Shown: positions 42,803 through 53,044, numbered from the stretch's first letter. The stretch is 64,000 nt of DNA from Dugong dugon (GCA_030035585.1 CM057471.1:68782319-68846318), one strand, 5' to 3'. Made by a program: numbers and translations. The notes: generated from the letters alone by a model not told the origin.

Positions 42803-43620
42803 TGGAGCACAGGCCTCCTCCCCTTAATGGCAGAGTTATCCAGTAGACAGAGGCTCTGGGCTTTCCTGAGCTGCTCTCCACTCCCAAGTGGTATGGAAGC
42901 CGAGGAGAAAGTCAGTAGACCTGCCACAGGGTCACCTAGGAGCAAACAGAAGCTGGGCATGGACTGTTGGGCCATGGGCTGGATAGAGGATAGGAGAGGC
43001 TCTTGGCATAGTCTGGAAATTACACAGCTTCAGACTTTAGCCTGAAAACCTGTAGGACACACAGCAACCGGAGAAAGGGACATAGCCCCAGAAGTCAGAG
43101 AAAGCAGATGGTGGCACTGAGGCCTAAGACCTCAACTCCTCCTCCCCTTCCACAATGCCACCTAAGCCACACTCTCCCCACATCTTTTCTCCATACATCC
43201 AGGTGCAACCGTTGGGAAAGAAGCAAGACAAAGAAGCCATTTGAGAGACCAGGCACTACATGAAGGGGCAGTTTGAATTATTGGACTGGCCAAAACTTGG
43301 AGCACATAGGACTAAGAGTTCAATTTTTCCTGCTGATCAGTGGTTGTAGAGTAGAGCTCAGGAGGAGGATAAAAGAAACATTTGTCTGCGTTTCGAAGTT
43401 GTGGTGTGAGTTAACATTTTTGACGCTGTGAAATATACACGCACATTCAGAGAATCACAAATGCACGTGTAAATAGATTAAAAAATGTCTGGGAGGCTCC
43501 TGCTCAATTTGCAAACAATGGTTATCTCTTAGGAAAGGAACAGATGGGATTGGAAGGGGGACTGACTGTGTGTGCAGGGGGAATTTTGTTTACTCTTTTT
43601 CTGTTTAATTTTTTTTAAGT
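42803..43620. other. Unassigned sequence
   Basis: No gene or clear repeat. Overlapping frames at 42778-43045 are unsupported. Confidence 0.4.
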
Positions 43621-43672
43621 AAAAGAGTGTATGTACATAGAATATATTTGTATATATAACCTATGCATATAT

Positions 43673-43674
<2 letters not shown>

Positions 43675-43716
<42 letters not shown>
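43675..43716. repeat. (GT)n microsatellite
   Basis: About 21 pure GT units directly upstream of an AfroSINE. Confidence 0.97.
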
Positions 43717-43720
<4 letters not shown>

Positions 43721-43721
<1 letters not shown>

Positions 43722-43872
43722 GAGCCCTGGTGGTGCAGTGGTTAAGAGCTCAGCTGCCAACCAAAAGGTCAGCAGTTCACATCTACCAGCCACTCCTTGG
43801 AAACCCTATGGGGCAGTTCTACTCTGCCCTATAAGGTTGCTACGAGTCAGAACTGACTCAACGGCAACAGGT
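43721..43872 (+). mobile_element. AfroSINE, short form, between microsatellites
   Basis: GGAGCCCTGGTGGTGCAGTG to CAACGGCAACAGGTAT. It has GT repeats on the left and an AT-rich run on the right. Confidence 0.94.
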
Positions 43873-43964
43873 ATACATATATGTATACACACATAACTAC
43901 ATATATACATATACATATCTACCTACCTACCTGCATATATAAATATACATATATATATACACAT

Positions 43965-44033
<69 letters not shown>

Positions 44034-44045
44034 TATATATATATG
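43965..44045. repeat. (AT)n with embedded (AC)n
   Basis: About 25 AT units from 43972, then six AC units, then AT again. Confidence 0.97.
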
Positions 44046-44270
44046 AAAACTATCCTTAGGTTAGTTAGATCTGGATTTGAATTCTGGCTCCACCACAGTA
44101 GCTGTGTGGCTGGAGGCAATTTAATAAATCCCTTTGAGCCTTGGTTTCCCAACCGATAAAATGGAGGATGCTAATAGTACCTCCTTCCTAGGTTTGTGGT
44201 AAATATTCAGTGAGATAATCCATGTAAAGCGCTCGGCATAGCACCTGACATGAAGCCAATGTTAACTTCT
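44045..44270 (+). mobile_element. MIR SINE, sense
   Basis: ATCTGGATTTGAATTCTGGC, CACAGTAGCTGTGTGGCTGG, TTGGTTTCCCAACCGATAAA, then CATGTAAAGCGCTCGGCATA. Confidence 0.85.
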
Positions 44271-44274
44271 GGAT

Positions 44275-44449
44275 AGAGCAAGTTCTGTCATGAGCATGTA
44301 CTTCTGCTTAAATATTTTGAGAACTTTAAAAAATCAGAAAAGTCAAAACAATGGCACAATAACCACCCACGGTCATACTATCTAGGTTAACAGCAAATAA
44401 CTTTTTGTCACATTGGTTTTAATTCTCTCTTAAATGATACAAGTAATAG
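44275..44449 (-). mobile_element. Possible old L1 fragment
   Basis: CCACCCACGGTCATACTATC, then AACAGCAAATAACTTTTTGT resembles L1ME 3' end sequence in antisense; weak. Confidence 0.35.
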
Positions 44450-44564
44450 ATGCATAACAATGATTGTGAGGATGGCGCAGGTCAGGGCGACCTTTTCATT
44501 CTGTTATATACCAAGTCGCTATGAGTCAGGACCGACTTGACAGCACCTAACGACAACAACAAAA
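44450..44564 (+). mobile_element. RTE LINE 3' tail (severely 5'-truncated)
   Basis: GCATAACAATGATTGTGAGG, ATGGCGCAGGTCAGGGCGAC and GACTTGACAGCACCTAACGA match the last ~115 bp of the RTE at 1069-1182. Confidence 0.88.
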
Positions 44565-44984
44565 TGCACGCATGTGTTCTCCCTTTCAACAATGACTGCA
44601 AACATTGCGCACGCTGCTGAGCCCCTCCTGACACCCCCCCAGGCCCCACCCTGGAGGAGCAGTAGCAGGAGTGTGATGTGTTCACTCTTCATCTGGCTTT
44701 TCCCCTGACTGCTGCTACCCGTGCCCGGTGGGAAGGGCCCTATCTATCAAGGCCTGGGAGTCAGACACAGTACGATGGTGCGGACCCAGATTGATGCCCA
44801 GACAGCCAGGTAGCAGGAGGTGAGCGCAAGGTAAACAGAAGCTATGAGGCAAGAAGAGAAACTCTAAGGAGAGTCCGGTAGCTTCCCAGAGAGAAGGGGA
44901 GGGGAGAAAGAATAGAAAGCTGTGCTAGGCTCCTGGTGGGCTACAGGAGCAGATACCGTTTTCTAACATTTGATTAGTCACGGT
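44565..44984. other. Unassigned sequence
   Basis: No repeat or gene recognised. Confidence 0.4.
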
Positions 44985-45400
44985 CACCCGCACACAGTCA
45001 CGTGGCCACATGTGATGTCACCTGCTTGGTCAGCCCCACCGCCCTCATGTCACCTGTACAGTGTCACCTAAACATAGTGAGTCTCACTATGAACAGGCAA
45101 CACTCACTCTTGGTGTCACCTTCACATAGTCAGTTCTGCAGTCTCTACACTATCCCCGGTATAGTCAGAGTCACCCTCAACCTTACCTGTTTACAGCCAG
45201 TCCCACCACACAGAGTGAAGCATATAGTCACTTATCATGTCCCCTGCATGCAGTCATGCAGTGTCGCCTGCTCAGTGATGCTCTATCCTAGAGTCAACTG
45301 CCTACAACCAGCCCCACACATTCATCTGCAGTCCACACTCCACCGGTCACACTGTGCGATATGACATCATACACAATGTCACACAACACATGCAGAATCC
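44985..45400. repeat. Degenerate GTCACCT-rich array
   Basis: GTCACCT-like heptamers recur about a dozen times with irregular 14-40 bp spacing, along with CACATAGT and CAGTC words. The pattern looks like a decayed minisatellite. The + frames here have no support. Confidence 0.55.
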
Positions 45401-45439
45401 CCTCTCACCCCGCCCACAGATCTCACTACACACTGTGCT

Positions 45440-45800
45440 CCTTCAGTCCAGCCTGGGGCCCAGATTGTCCTGCTCGGAGGCCTGGGCCTGGAACCTGCCT
45501 CTGCCAGCAGGACCACCATTCAGGGGTATCGTTGGCTTCATCTTAGTGAGCCGAGGAGGCCGGGCCACGCTGCCGGAAGCAGAGCAAACCCAAAGAAAAG
45601 GCTTTGTTCTTTGTGGGCAGGTCATTAAGGGGAGCTGGAGCCCCTCTGCCAGCACCTCCCCTCCAACAAAGGAACAAAACAGCAGCTATTTTTAGATTCA
45701 TGTCAAACTGCTCTCTCAGACCCTGGGGGGAGTCCTGTGAGAGAGGCATTTGTGAGGGCTCTAATGAGCGGCAGCAGTCTTGCAGGCCCCCACTCCAGCG
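45440..45800. promoter_or_regulatory. Candidate conserved noncoding / enhancer-like block
   Basis: Unique block with several CpGs. It has a perfect MEF2 site CTATTTTTAG (45686-45695) and SOX-like words in opposite orientations: CTTTGTTCTTTG (45602-45613) and AACAAAGGAACAAAA (45665-45679). Opposed frames across it have no domain. Activity is inference. Confidence 0.38.
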
Positions 45801-46056
45801 AGCGCCAGGCTACCCCTCTCCAGGCAGCTGGCCCCCATCTCTGCTGGGGGAGGAGCGAGGCTCCGATGATCCTAAGACAAAGAGAAGGCCAAGACAATGA
45901 GAACAATGCCCGGATTCTGGGATGCCTGCTTCCCAGGGAGCATCCCCCACTCTTTGGAAGGTGGTCCCACTGAGCACAGGTCACAGGCCTCAGGACAACC
46001 ACCACCTTGTTTAGCCCACCAAGCAACACATGAGCTTCATTTCCCAGAGGAAGTTG

Positions 46057-47122
46057 GTTGTAGTTAGGTGCCCTCGAGTCGGTTCTGACTCATAGTGACC
46101 CTATGCACAACAGAATAAAACACTGCCCAGTCCTGCGCCATCCTCACAATTGTTGTTATGTTTGAGCCCATTGTTGCAGCCACTGTGTTAATCCATCTCT
46201 TCGAGGGTCTTCCTCTTGATCCTCTACTTTACCAAGCATGATGTCCTTCTCCAGGAACTGGTCTGTGCTGATAACATGTCTGAAGTATGTCAGACAAAGT
46301 CTCACCGTCCTCGCTTCTAAGGAGCATTCTGGCTGTACTTCTTCCAAGACAGATTTGTTCGTTCTTCTGGCAGTCCATGGTATGTTCAATATTCTTCGCC
46401 AACACCATAAATCAAATGCATCAATTATTCTTCGGGCTTCTTTATTCATTGCCCAGCTTTCGCGTGCATATGAGGTGATTGAAAACACCATGGCTTAGGT
46501 CAGGCGCACCTTAGTCCTTAAAGTGACATCTTTGCTTTTTAACACTTTAAAGCGTTTCAAAAAAGCTTTAAAGGTCTTTTGCAGCAGATTTACCCAGTGC
46601 AATTTGTCATTTGATTTCTTGACTGCTTCCTCCCTGGGCATTGATTGTGGATCCAAGTAAAATGACATCCTTGACCACTTCAAACTTTTCTCCATTTATC
46701 ATGATGTTGCTTATTGGTCCAGTTGTAAGGAGTTTTGTTTTCTTTATGTTGGGGTGTAATCCATACTGAAGGCTGTAGTCGTTGATCTTCCTCAGTAAGT
46801 GCTTCAAGTCCTCTTCACTTTCAGCAAGCAAGGTTGTAGCAACTGTATATCGCAGGTTGTTAATGAGTCTTCCTCCAATCCTGATGCCGCGTTCTTCTTC
46901 ATATAGTTCGGCTTCTTAGATTATTTGCTCAGCATACAGAATGAATAAGTATGGTGAAAGGATACTACCCTGATGCACACCTTTCCTGACTTTAAACCAC
47001 GCATCGTCCCCTTGTTCTGTTCGAATAACTGCCTCTTGGTCTATGTACAGGTTCTGCGTGAGCACAATTAAGTGTTCAGCCAGCCCAAGAGCCTTGAACT
47101 GTGAGCTCTTCATGGAGCAAGG
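46057..47122 (-). mobile_element. RTE LINE, 3' 1.07 kb, antisense, RT relic
   Basis: Runs on the minus strand from the FKALG-like block upstream of NLYIDQEAVIRTEQGD (right) to the tail (left, reverse complement TAGTTAGGTGCCCTCGAGTC). Several frames each hold RTE-type RT or C-terminal pieces. The YADD catalytic box is replaced by YTVA-coding sequence at about 46835-46850, and frames are shifted, so this copy is dead. It is the best preserved of the RTE copies here in its C-terminal part. Confidence 0.9.
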
Positions 47123-47129
47123 GCCTTGT

Positions 47130-47212
47130 CTTGTTCAATGCTGGTTCCCAGACCCCAGCATGCTGCCGGGCATATAGTAGGTGTTCAGTACGTATTTGTT
47201 GAAGAGGTTAAT
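47130..47212 (+). mobile_element. L2 3' end fragment
   Basis: TTCCCAGACCCCAGCATGCT, then GGCATATAGTAGGTGTTCAG and TATTTGTTGAA, an L2 3' terminus. Confidence 0.65.
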
Positions 47213-47332
47213 TCAGGCTTCTTACCGGCCTTCAGCCCTACAGGCTTGCCCCAACTTGAGTTACCTTCTTCCCAATCCCTGACCCCCTGTGTCCTCTGGG
47301 AAAGAAAATCTGACCCACTAAGGCCAAGCTAA

Positions 47333-47545
47333 GAGGCCCTGGTGGCACACTGGTTAAAGCGCTTGGCTGCTAACTGAGAGTTTAGCGGTTCGAACCCACC
47401 AGCTGCACTACGGGAGAAAGATGTGGCAGACTGCTTCCGTAAAGATTACAGCGCTGGAAACCCTACGGGGCAGTTCTACTCTGTCCTATAGTGTCACTAT
47501 GAGTTGGAATTGACTGGCTAACAACGGGTTTGGTTTGTTTTGGTT
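47333..47545 (+). mobile_element. AfroSINE, long form
   Basis: GAGGCCCTGGTGGCACACTG; B box GGTTCGAACCCACC nearly consensus; long-form segment GAGAAAGATGTGGCAGACTG; tail TGGAATTGACTGGCTAACAA then GGTTTGGTTTGTTTTGG. Confidence 0.93.
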
Positions 47546-47607
47546 AAGGTCCATGGGCCCCAGTCAGCCTCTCTGGGCTGGGAGCTCTGTCCTGCAATGG
47601 CAAAGCC

Positions 47608-47626
47608 TGGCCACCAGGGGGCACAG
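47608..47626 (+). promoter_or_regulatory. Strong CTCF-like site
   Basis: TGGCCACCAGGGGGCACAG matches the 19-bp consensus YGRCCASYAGRKGGCRSYR at 18 of 19 positions, including the full 14-bp core. An upstream TGCAATGG could be the secondary module. Two weaker look-alikes follow on the same strand at 47664-47677 and 47690-47703 (13/14). Occupancy cannot be told from sequence. Confidence 0.6.
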
Positions 47627-47989
47627 TCTCTTAAGGTTTCCACACCTGCCCTGGTCCTTTACACCACGAGGGGCCTGAAGAGGTTCTGCCCACCAGGTGG
47701 GGCTACCTCTCCACCCCTCAACCGGAGAGCAACCAGGGGCAGTTTCTCCTAAAACTGTAGGGGAGCAACATTTACTGCTAAGTACATTATCTCATGAAAG
47801 TTAGAAAGAGGTGGTTCTTTGGGTCTGACCTGATCCTCCCGCTGTGATTTTTAATCTGATTTCCAGGGCCCAGTCCTCATAACTATGGCGACCTGCTGTT
47901 CCAGATTCCTTGCTTTGGCACCCTTCCCTTCCCCCAGCCAGAGAAGCCCAGACCGTCAGAGCCAGAAGGGCCTTCAGGTTGATCTGATT

Positions 47990-48110
47990 CTCTCTCACCC
48001 CATTTTACAGATGGGAAAGCTGAGGTCCACATAGCAGAACCATTTTCGCAAGGATACAGTGAAGAGGTGTCCGGGCCAAGACCAAAACCTAAGTCCTGTT
48101 TTTGAACTTG
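47990..48110 (-). mobile_element. MIR SINE fragment
   Basis: ACCCCATTTTACAGATGGGA then AAGCTGAGGTCCACATAGCA, antisense MIR core. Confidence 0.65.
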
Positions 48111-48199
48111 TGCCATTTCATGCAAAGATTGTTTTTTGGTATTGTTTTAGGAGAAGGAAAAAAAAGGAAAGAAGAAAATCTTTGTGAGATTCTTATTCT

Positions 48200-48400
48200 G
48201 CTCTAGATTCTTGGTCTTACTCTTTACCCACACTATTTCAGTGAATCCTCTAGCAACTCCTTGAAGAAGAAGTTATTATCTCCATTTATGGGCAAGGAAA
48301 GTGAGGCTCAGTGAGGTTACCAGAAATTTCACAGCTAAGAAATAGTATCAGTATTTGTCCTCAAGACTGTCTGATTCCAAAACCTGAATTATTTCTGCTG
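48200..48400 (-). mobile_element. MIR SINE, antisense
   Basis: CACTATTTCAGTGAATCCTC, TTATTATCTCCATTTATGGG, GTGAGGCTCAGTGAGGTTAC. Confidence 0.72.
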
Positions 48401-48797
48401 TATTAGGTGGAACCATATAAAATGTTCATTCCCATAGGTCAGCATTCTTTAGATATCTTATGTGGTTAAACTTAATGCCGTGTCAAAGAGACTCTTTTCT
48501 TGAAGGAAGGAGGCATTAACTGGAGTATGCTAGTGACTGCAGGGGTGGTGTGTGGTGGGAGTGGATTTCTTTGGTAGCAAAACATCTTGAGGAGATCACT
48601 GTTGCTGGAGAGATTCTTCCCCCCAGCCTCAAAGACCAGATCAGGATCCTGGAGTGGTCAGATGTTCAATTTCAAGGACTCCTGACTGCAGAGAGGCCAT
48701 GCATCTTGGATGGAACTACAGGAAGGGTCTTGGGATGGGGATATGGCTATGTCAAGAGGCCCCTTGGAAGAGAGATAAACCCATATGGTATAAACTT
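48401..48797. other. Unassigned sequence
   Basis: No repeat or gene recognised; the frame 48550-48819 has no domain. Confidence 0.4.
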
Positions 48798-49092
48798 AGA
48801 ATGTCACAGAATGCCGTAGAGTGCTGTTGAATGTCAAGGAATGTCGTAAAATGCTCTGGAATGTCAAAGAAAGTCACAGAATATCGTGAATTCTTGTAAA
48901 TGTCATAAACTGTTGTAAACGTCAAAGGATGTCACAGAATGCTGTAGACTATTGTAAATGTCACGAATGTCAAGGACTGCCTTCCAGTGTCATCTTAGAA
49001 TGCTATAGATGGTGTAAATGTCGTGGAATGACTTAGAACGTCATAGGGTGTGGTAGGCTGTTCAAGAATGTCAGCATCACAGAATGTCACGG
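48798..49092. repeat. 10-bp-period tandem array (GAATGTCACA-like)
   Basis: About 295 bp made of some twenty-five drifting decamers: GAATGTCACA, GAATGCCGTA, GAGTGCTGTT, GAATGTCAAG, GAATGTCGTA, AAATGTCATA and so on, with occasional 9- or 11-bp steps. It ends where a MIR-like repeat begins. No coding meaning. Confidence 0.85.
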
Positions 49093-49094
49093 AA

Positions 49095-49240
49095 GCTTGG
49101 AGCAGGAAAGGACTTCGAGGATCATTTAGGCTCATCTACTCATTTTGCAGATGGGAAAACTGAGGCCCAGAGTAGGGAAGGGCCTTGTCTAACGAGGCAC
49201 ACACAGACAATCAGTGGCAGATGCAGATTCAAAATCTGGG
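49095..49240 (-). mobile_element. MIR-class SINE fragment
   Basis: AGCAGGAAAGGACTTCGAGG, ATTTTGCAGATGGGAAAACT, GAGGCCCAGAGTAGGGAAGG then ACAATCAGTGGCAGATGC. Confidence 0.7.
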
Positions 49241-50704
49241 TCTCTGGACTCCCAGCCCAAAGCAGCCTCCCTTGTCTTGGGGCTCCTAGGGACTAATTAA
49301 CCCTGCAATGGAAACTATGGTGCCCAGTGGGTATTAAGCAAAACTCTCAATTCTGGTTGGCACTAGCCCTGTGTTAGGATGGGGAATTAACTCTGCATTT
49401 GGGGCCTTCTGGTCTGGAAAACGAAATAATGAGTTATTTGCTTTGAACTCAACAACATTCCTGCTCTGCAGCAGAGAAAACAGTGGGTACATTGGGGAGC
49501 CCTCTGAGGCCACTCCCCAGTCTCTGTGCCAGGAAAGGTGTCCTCTGGCTTTCCCAGGAGACAGTCCTTGCACAGCCAAGGACTCAGAGGTGTCCAACCT
49601 TGTAAACAGCTCTTGGCAGAGGCCCTAGGGTCTAGGAGCTGAGTGTGAGCCTGAGAGGTGGCAGAGCAAGAGACCCTGGAAGTGGAACATCTGATGTCAT
49701 GTTGGGTCTTTCCAGTTAGATGTCCAGTCAGGCAGAAAGGACTTCATTTTAGCTAAACTGATGGCAACAAACAGGGTAGGAGTTAGCAGTAAAAGTCTGA
49801 AGAATTCATCTGTTGCTTTGGCAGGCTTTTCTGCTAGGGGTCATGGAGGCATAAGCAAGTTGAAAGTGTCTTCAGGAGGTGATCTTCCCTGGACTTTGCA
49901 TCCAACAGGAGATCCACCCATGAGAAGACACACTCTGCTTCTCTCTTTTGTCCCCAATATCCAAATCTCTCTCTATTTCTCTCTCTCTCCTTTCCTCATA
50001 CAAAGATCCCCAGAACTAGCTTTCCCCCTCCTGGGTAAGCCCCTTGATCTTGTGAACCACCCTACAAATTCTCTGATCCGTACAAAGGGGCAGAGCCTTA
50101 GAGCTCCCTGCCCTAATGAGGGGAGTGAAACTGGAAGAATTTCAGGAATCTGCCCACATCTTCGTTGATGCAGAATCCCCTGCCCTAGATGCTGGCCTAG
50201 GGACCTTTCCAAGCACAGAGCGGAGAGCCAGCCCAGGGTGTTCCCAGCCCTGAGGGGAGAGTTGGCAGTGGCACTGAGCTGGCTTGCCAGGAAAGGTCCC
50301 TCTGGTAAGCTCTGGGGCTGGTCCTGGCTGACTAGAGTCACCTTCCCCACTGAGCCAGGGAAACTTTGCCCCTAGGGAGCTGGGCTGGCAGAGACTCAGG
50401 GCATCAGGCCCCGCCCCCTTAGCAAATCCCTCCCTTCTCTCTTAGTTTGTTTCCTGCAGCTGTAAAAATAACAAGGTCCCAGCAGAGCATGGTGGCAAAG
50501 CTGAGTTCAGGAAGGGGCACGAAGTAAGAGTGTGCAGGAGGAAGAGGGAGTGGGAAGGACTAAGACGGGGCAGGCCATGGTACTGGGGGAGGGGCTCTTG
50601 AGCAGCGGTCAGTGGCCATGGAAGAACCCATTGGGGAGCAGTGGGGTTGAGCTTCTTTTCTCTTATCCACATTAATGAAGCTTTTCTAGTGGTGCATACA
50701 CACA
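49241..50704. other. Unique sequence
   Basis: About 1.46 kb with no recognised repeat, RNA or gene. Frames at 49334-49628 and 49761-50350 oppose each other on both strands and show no domain. Confidence 0.4.
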
Positions 50705-50890
50705 TGTGCTGTTTGAGAGCCTATGTCTGCATGTGGATGCTTGTGCTCGGGTGTTTGTGCTTGCCCCTGTGGGGTTCTGAACAAGTATGCACCTATTTGT
50801 GCCTATAGGTCATTCTGCATGCTGGAGCATATACACGTGTGTGGACCAGGGTGTGTTTCGATGTGGGTGGGTGTGACTGTGTGTGCACAA
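50705..50890. repeat. TG-rich low-complexity tract
   Basis: Degenerate GTGTTTGTGCTTG/ GTGTGGACC-type run. Confidence 0.75.
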
Positions 50891-50954
50891 TGGCATTTTG
50901 GAAAGATTGCTCTGTCAGTTGGGTGGTACGTGGGAGAGGAACTGGGTGGCAGGA

Positions 50955-51430
50955 AGAACAGTAGCAATGAAATAGTAGCTAGCATTCATTGAGCATGGTC
51001 TGTGTGCCAAGGACAGTGTGAAGCATTATGGAATTATTTCATCTCACCCTCTCGACAACCCTCAAAAAAATAAAGAAAGAAAAGAAAAAAATACCCACTG
51101 CTGTCAAGTTAATTCAGACTCATAGCGACCCTACAGGACAGAGTAGAACTTCCCCAGAGGGTTCCCAAGGCTGGAGTCTTTACAGAAGCCGACTGTCACA
51201 TCTTTTTCCTGTGGAGCGGTTGGTGGGTTCGAACCACTCACCTTTTGGAGTGGAAGAGTGGAGCGCTTAACCACTGTGCTCCTTTAGGCAACCCTAGACA
51301 TTTTATTGATGAAGAAACTGGCACTTGAAAGACGAAGCGAATTTCCCAAGGTCTCACAGCTGGCAAGTGACTCCTGTGAGCCGCCAACTCAGACCCATCT
51401 GGTCCCAGAGCCCTCATTCTTAATCTCCAA
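50955..51430 (-). mobile_element. MIR SINE, antisense, split by an AfroSINE
   Basis: Left: AGCATTCATTGAGCATGGTC, GCATTATGGAATTATTTCAT, TCTCGACAACCCTC. Right, after the SINE: GCAACCCTAGACATTTTATT, GATGAAGAAACTGGCACTTG and AAGGTCTCACAGCTGGCAAG. Confidence 0.8.
51085..51285 (-). mobile_element. AfroSINE, long form, inside MIR
   Basis: Antisense: CCACTGCTGTCAAGTTAATT to ACCACTGTGCTCCTT, with an A-rich left flank (its 3' tail side). The flanking ACAACCCTC/GCAACCCTA is the likely TSD in the MIR. Confidence 0.9.
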
Positions 51431-51434
51431 GCCT

Positions 51435-51645
51435 GGGGTGAAGACATGGGCTTTGGATCCAGGCTGCCTGGGTTCACATCCTGTCTTCACCTCTAACAGC
51501 ATGTGACGTTGGGCAACTGGCATGATATTTCTGGGTCTTAGTGCACTCATCTGTAAAATGGGGTTAATAATAGCATCCACTTCACAGGACTGTTGTGAGT
51601 TAGTATATGCAGAGTGCTTAGCCCAGTGCTAGTAGGTGGTGAACA
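51435..51645 (+). mobile_element. MIR SINE, sense, tail-out from the previous MIR
   Basis: TTGGATCCAGGCTGCCTGGG, CACCTCTAACAGCATGTGAC, GGGTCTTAGTGCACTCATCT, GTAAAATGGGGTTAATAATA. It forms an inverted (head-to-head) pair with 50955-51430. Confidence 0.85.
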
Positions 51646-52498
51646 CTCTCTGTGTTGCTGTCTTTAATGAGCACATGTTATCCATCCGTGGAGGAGGCCG
51701 CAGCTATAAGCTATCTGCTGAAGGCTTGGACAGGGAAGGCCGCTTTGGAATGGAGGGAAGCGGAAGAAGTCAAGAGAGATTCAGGGGGTGGAGTGGGTGG
51801 GATGTGGTGGGGAAGGGAGGGCAGGGAGGAGTCAAGGATATGGCCTGGTTCTGCCCAGGGGCCCTGGGTGGGCAGCAGTGCCAGTCAATCAGATGGGGGA
51901 CCCCCAAGAATGAGCAAGTTCGGGAGAGGATGGTCAACTCAACTTGCAGATATTAGTGGTCTGTGGCATCTGTGAGCCATCCCTTCTCCCCATCTGCCTC
52001 CTTCACCTGGGAGGACACCCCATGAGCTTCTGCCCCTGCTCTGATCCTCATTCAGACAAATGCCTACTCTGAACAGAGTCTCCTGAGAGAGCCCCATGTC
52101 CCTTGCAGAGTCCAGGGACTGACCAGTTCTCACCAAGGTCAGCCAGAGGTTGCTGCCCCTGCCAGGTCCCCGGACCCTGCATCCACCCTAGAGACACTCC
52201 CAGGCTCTGGCTGGATTTCTGCAGAGTCTCCTGAATCACCATTAATACCATTACCAGAAAAGAAAGACCTTCTTTAAAAATGTGAGTTTTCCTCCAAGTA
52301 TAGTATTTTGGTGGTATTTAGGATGCCAACCCCTTTTCAGAGTTTTAGGAAAAATCTATATATTAGTGGAAAAAAAAAATTGGTCATACTGAAGTTTCTT
52401 TCTTTTGAGCACACGGTGCTATAAATTCTTTCTGGTTTTTTTTTTTTTTTTAAATTAAAAAACAAAGCAAAATGCACTAAATAGGAGTTCCTGCAGAC
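51646..52498. other. Unassigned sequence
   Basis: No gene or repeat recognised; T run near 52438-52452. Frames at 51636-51975 and 51939-52251 are unsupported. Confidence 0.4.
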
Positions 52499-52513
52499 TG
52501 GGTTGTGTAATTT

Positions 52514-53025
52514 TTTTAAAGCACTTTTTAAAACTGTACTTTAAATGAAGGTTTACAGAGCAAATTAGTTTCTCATTAAACAAGTAATACACATACTGTT
52601 TTGTGACATTGGTGGCCAACCCCACGACACGTCAACACTCTCCCCTTCTCAACCTTGGGTTCCCCTTTACCAGCTTTCCTGTCCTCTCCTGCCTTCTCGT
52701 CCTTGCCCCTGGGCTGGTGTCCCCATTTAGTCTCATTTTGTTTTACTGGCCTGTCCAATCTTTGGCTGAAGTGTGAACCTCAGGAGTGACTTCAGTACTG
52801 AGTCAAAAGGGTATCTGGGAGCCATACTCTCAGGGTTTCTCCAGTCTCTGTCAAACCAGTAAATCTAGTCTTCTTTTGTGAGCTAGAATTTTGTTCTCCA
52901 TTTTTCTCCAGCTCTGTCCAGGACCCTCTGTTGTGATCCCTGCCAGAGCAGTCGGTGGTGGTAGCTGGGCACCATCTAGTTGTACTGGACTCAGTCTGGT
53001 GGAGGCCATGGCAGCTGTGGTCCAT
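52514..53025 (-). mobile_element. Lineage-specific L1 3' UTR, antisense, with TSD
   Basis: GCAAATTAGTTTCTCATTAA, ACTGTTTTGTGACATTGGTG, CTGTCCAATCTTTGGCTGAA and GGGTTTCTCCAGTCTCTGTC. Flanks TGGGTTGTGTAATTT (52499-52513) and TGGGTTGCATAATTT (53026-53040) form a 15-bp TSD with two mismatches. Only about 510 bp of 3' UTR inserted. Confidence 0.9.
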
Positions 53026-53044
53026 TGGGTTGCATAATTTAGGA

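Noticed and set aside
48798..49092. Possible CRISPR-like repeat array
   Set aside because: Units are 10 bp with no spacers and the genome is mammalian; it is a simple tandem repeat.
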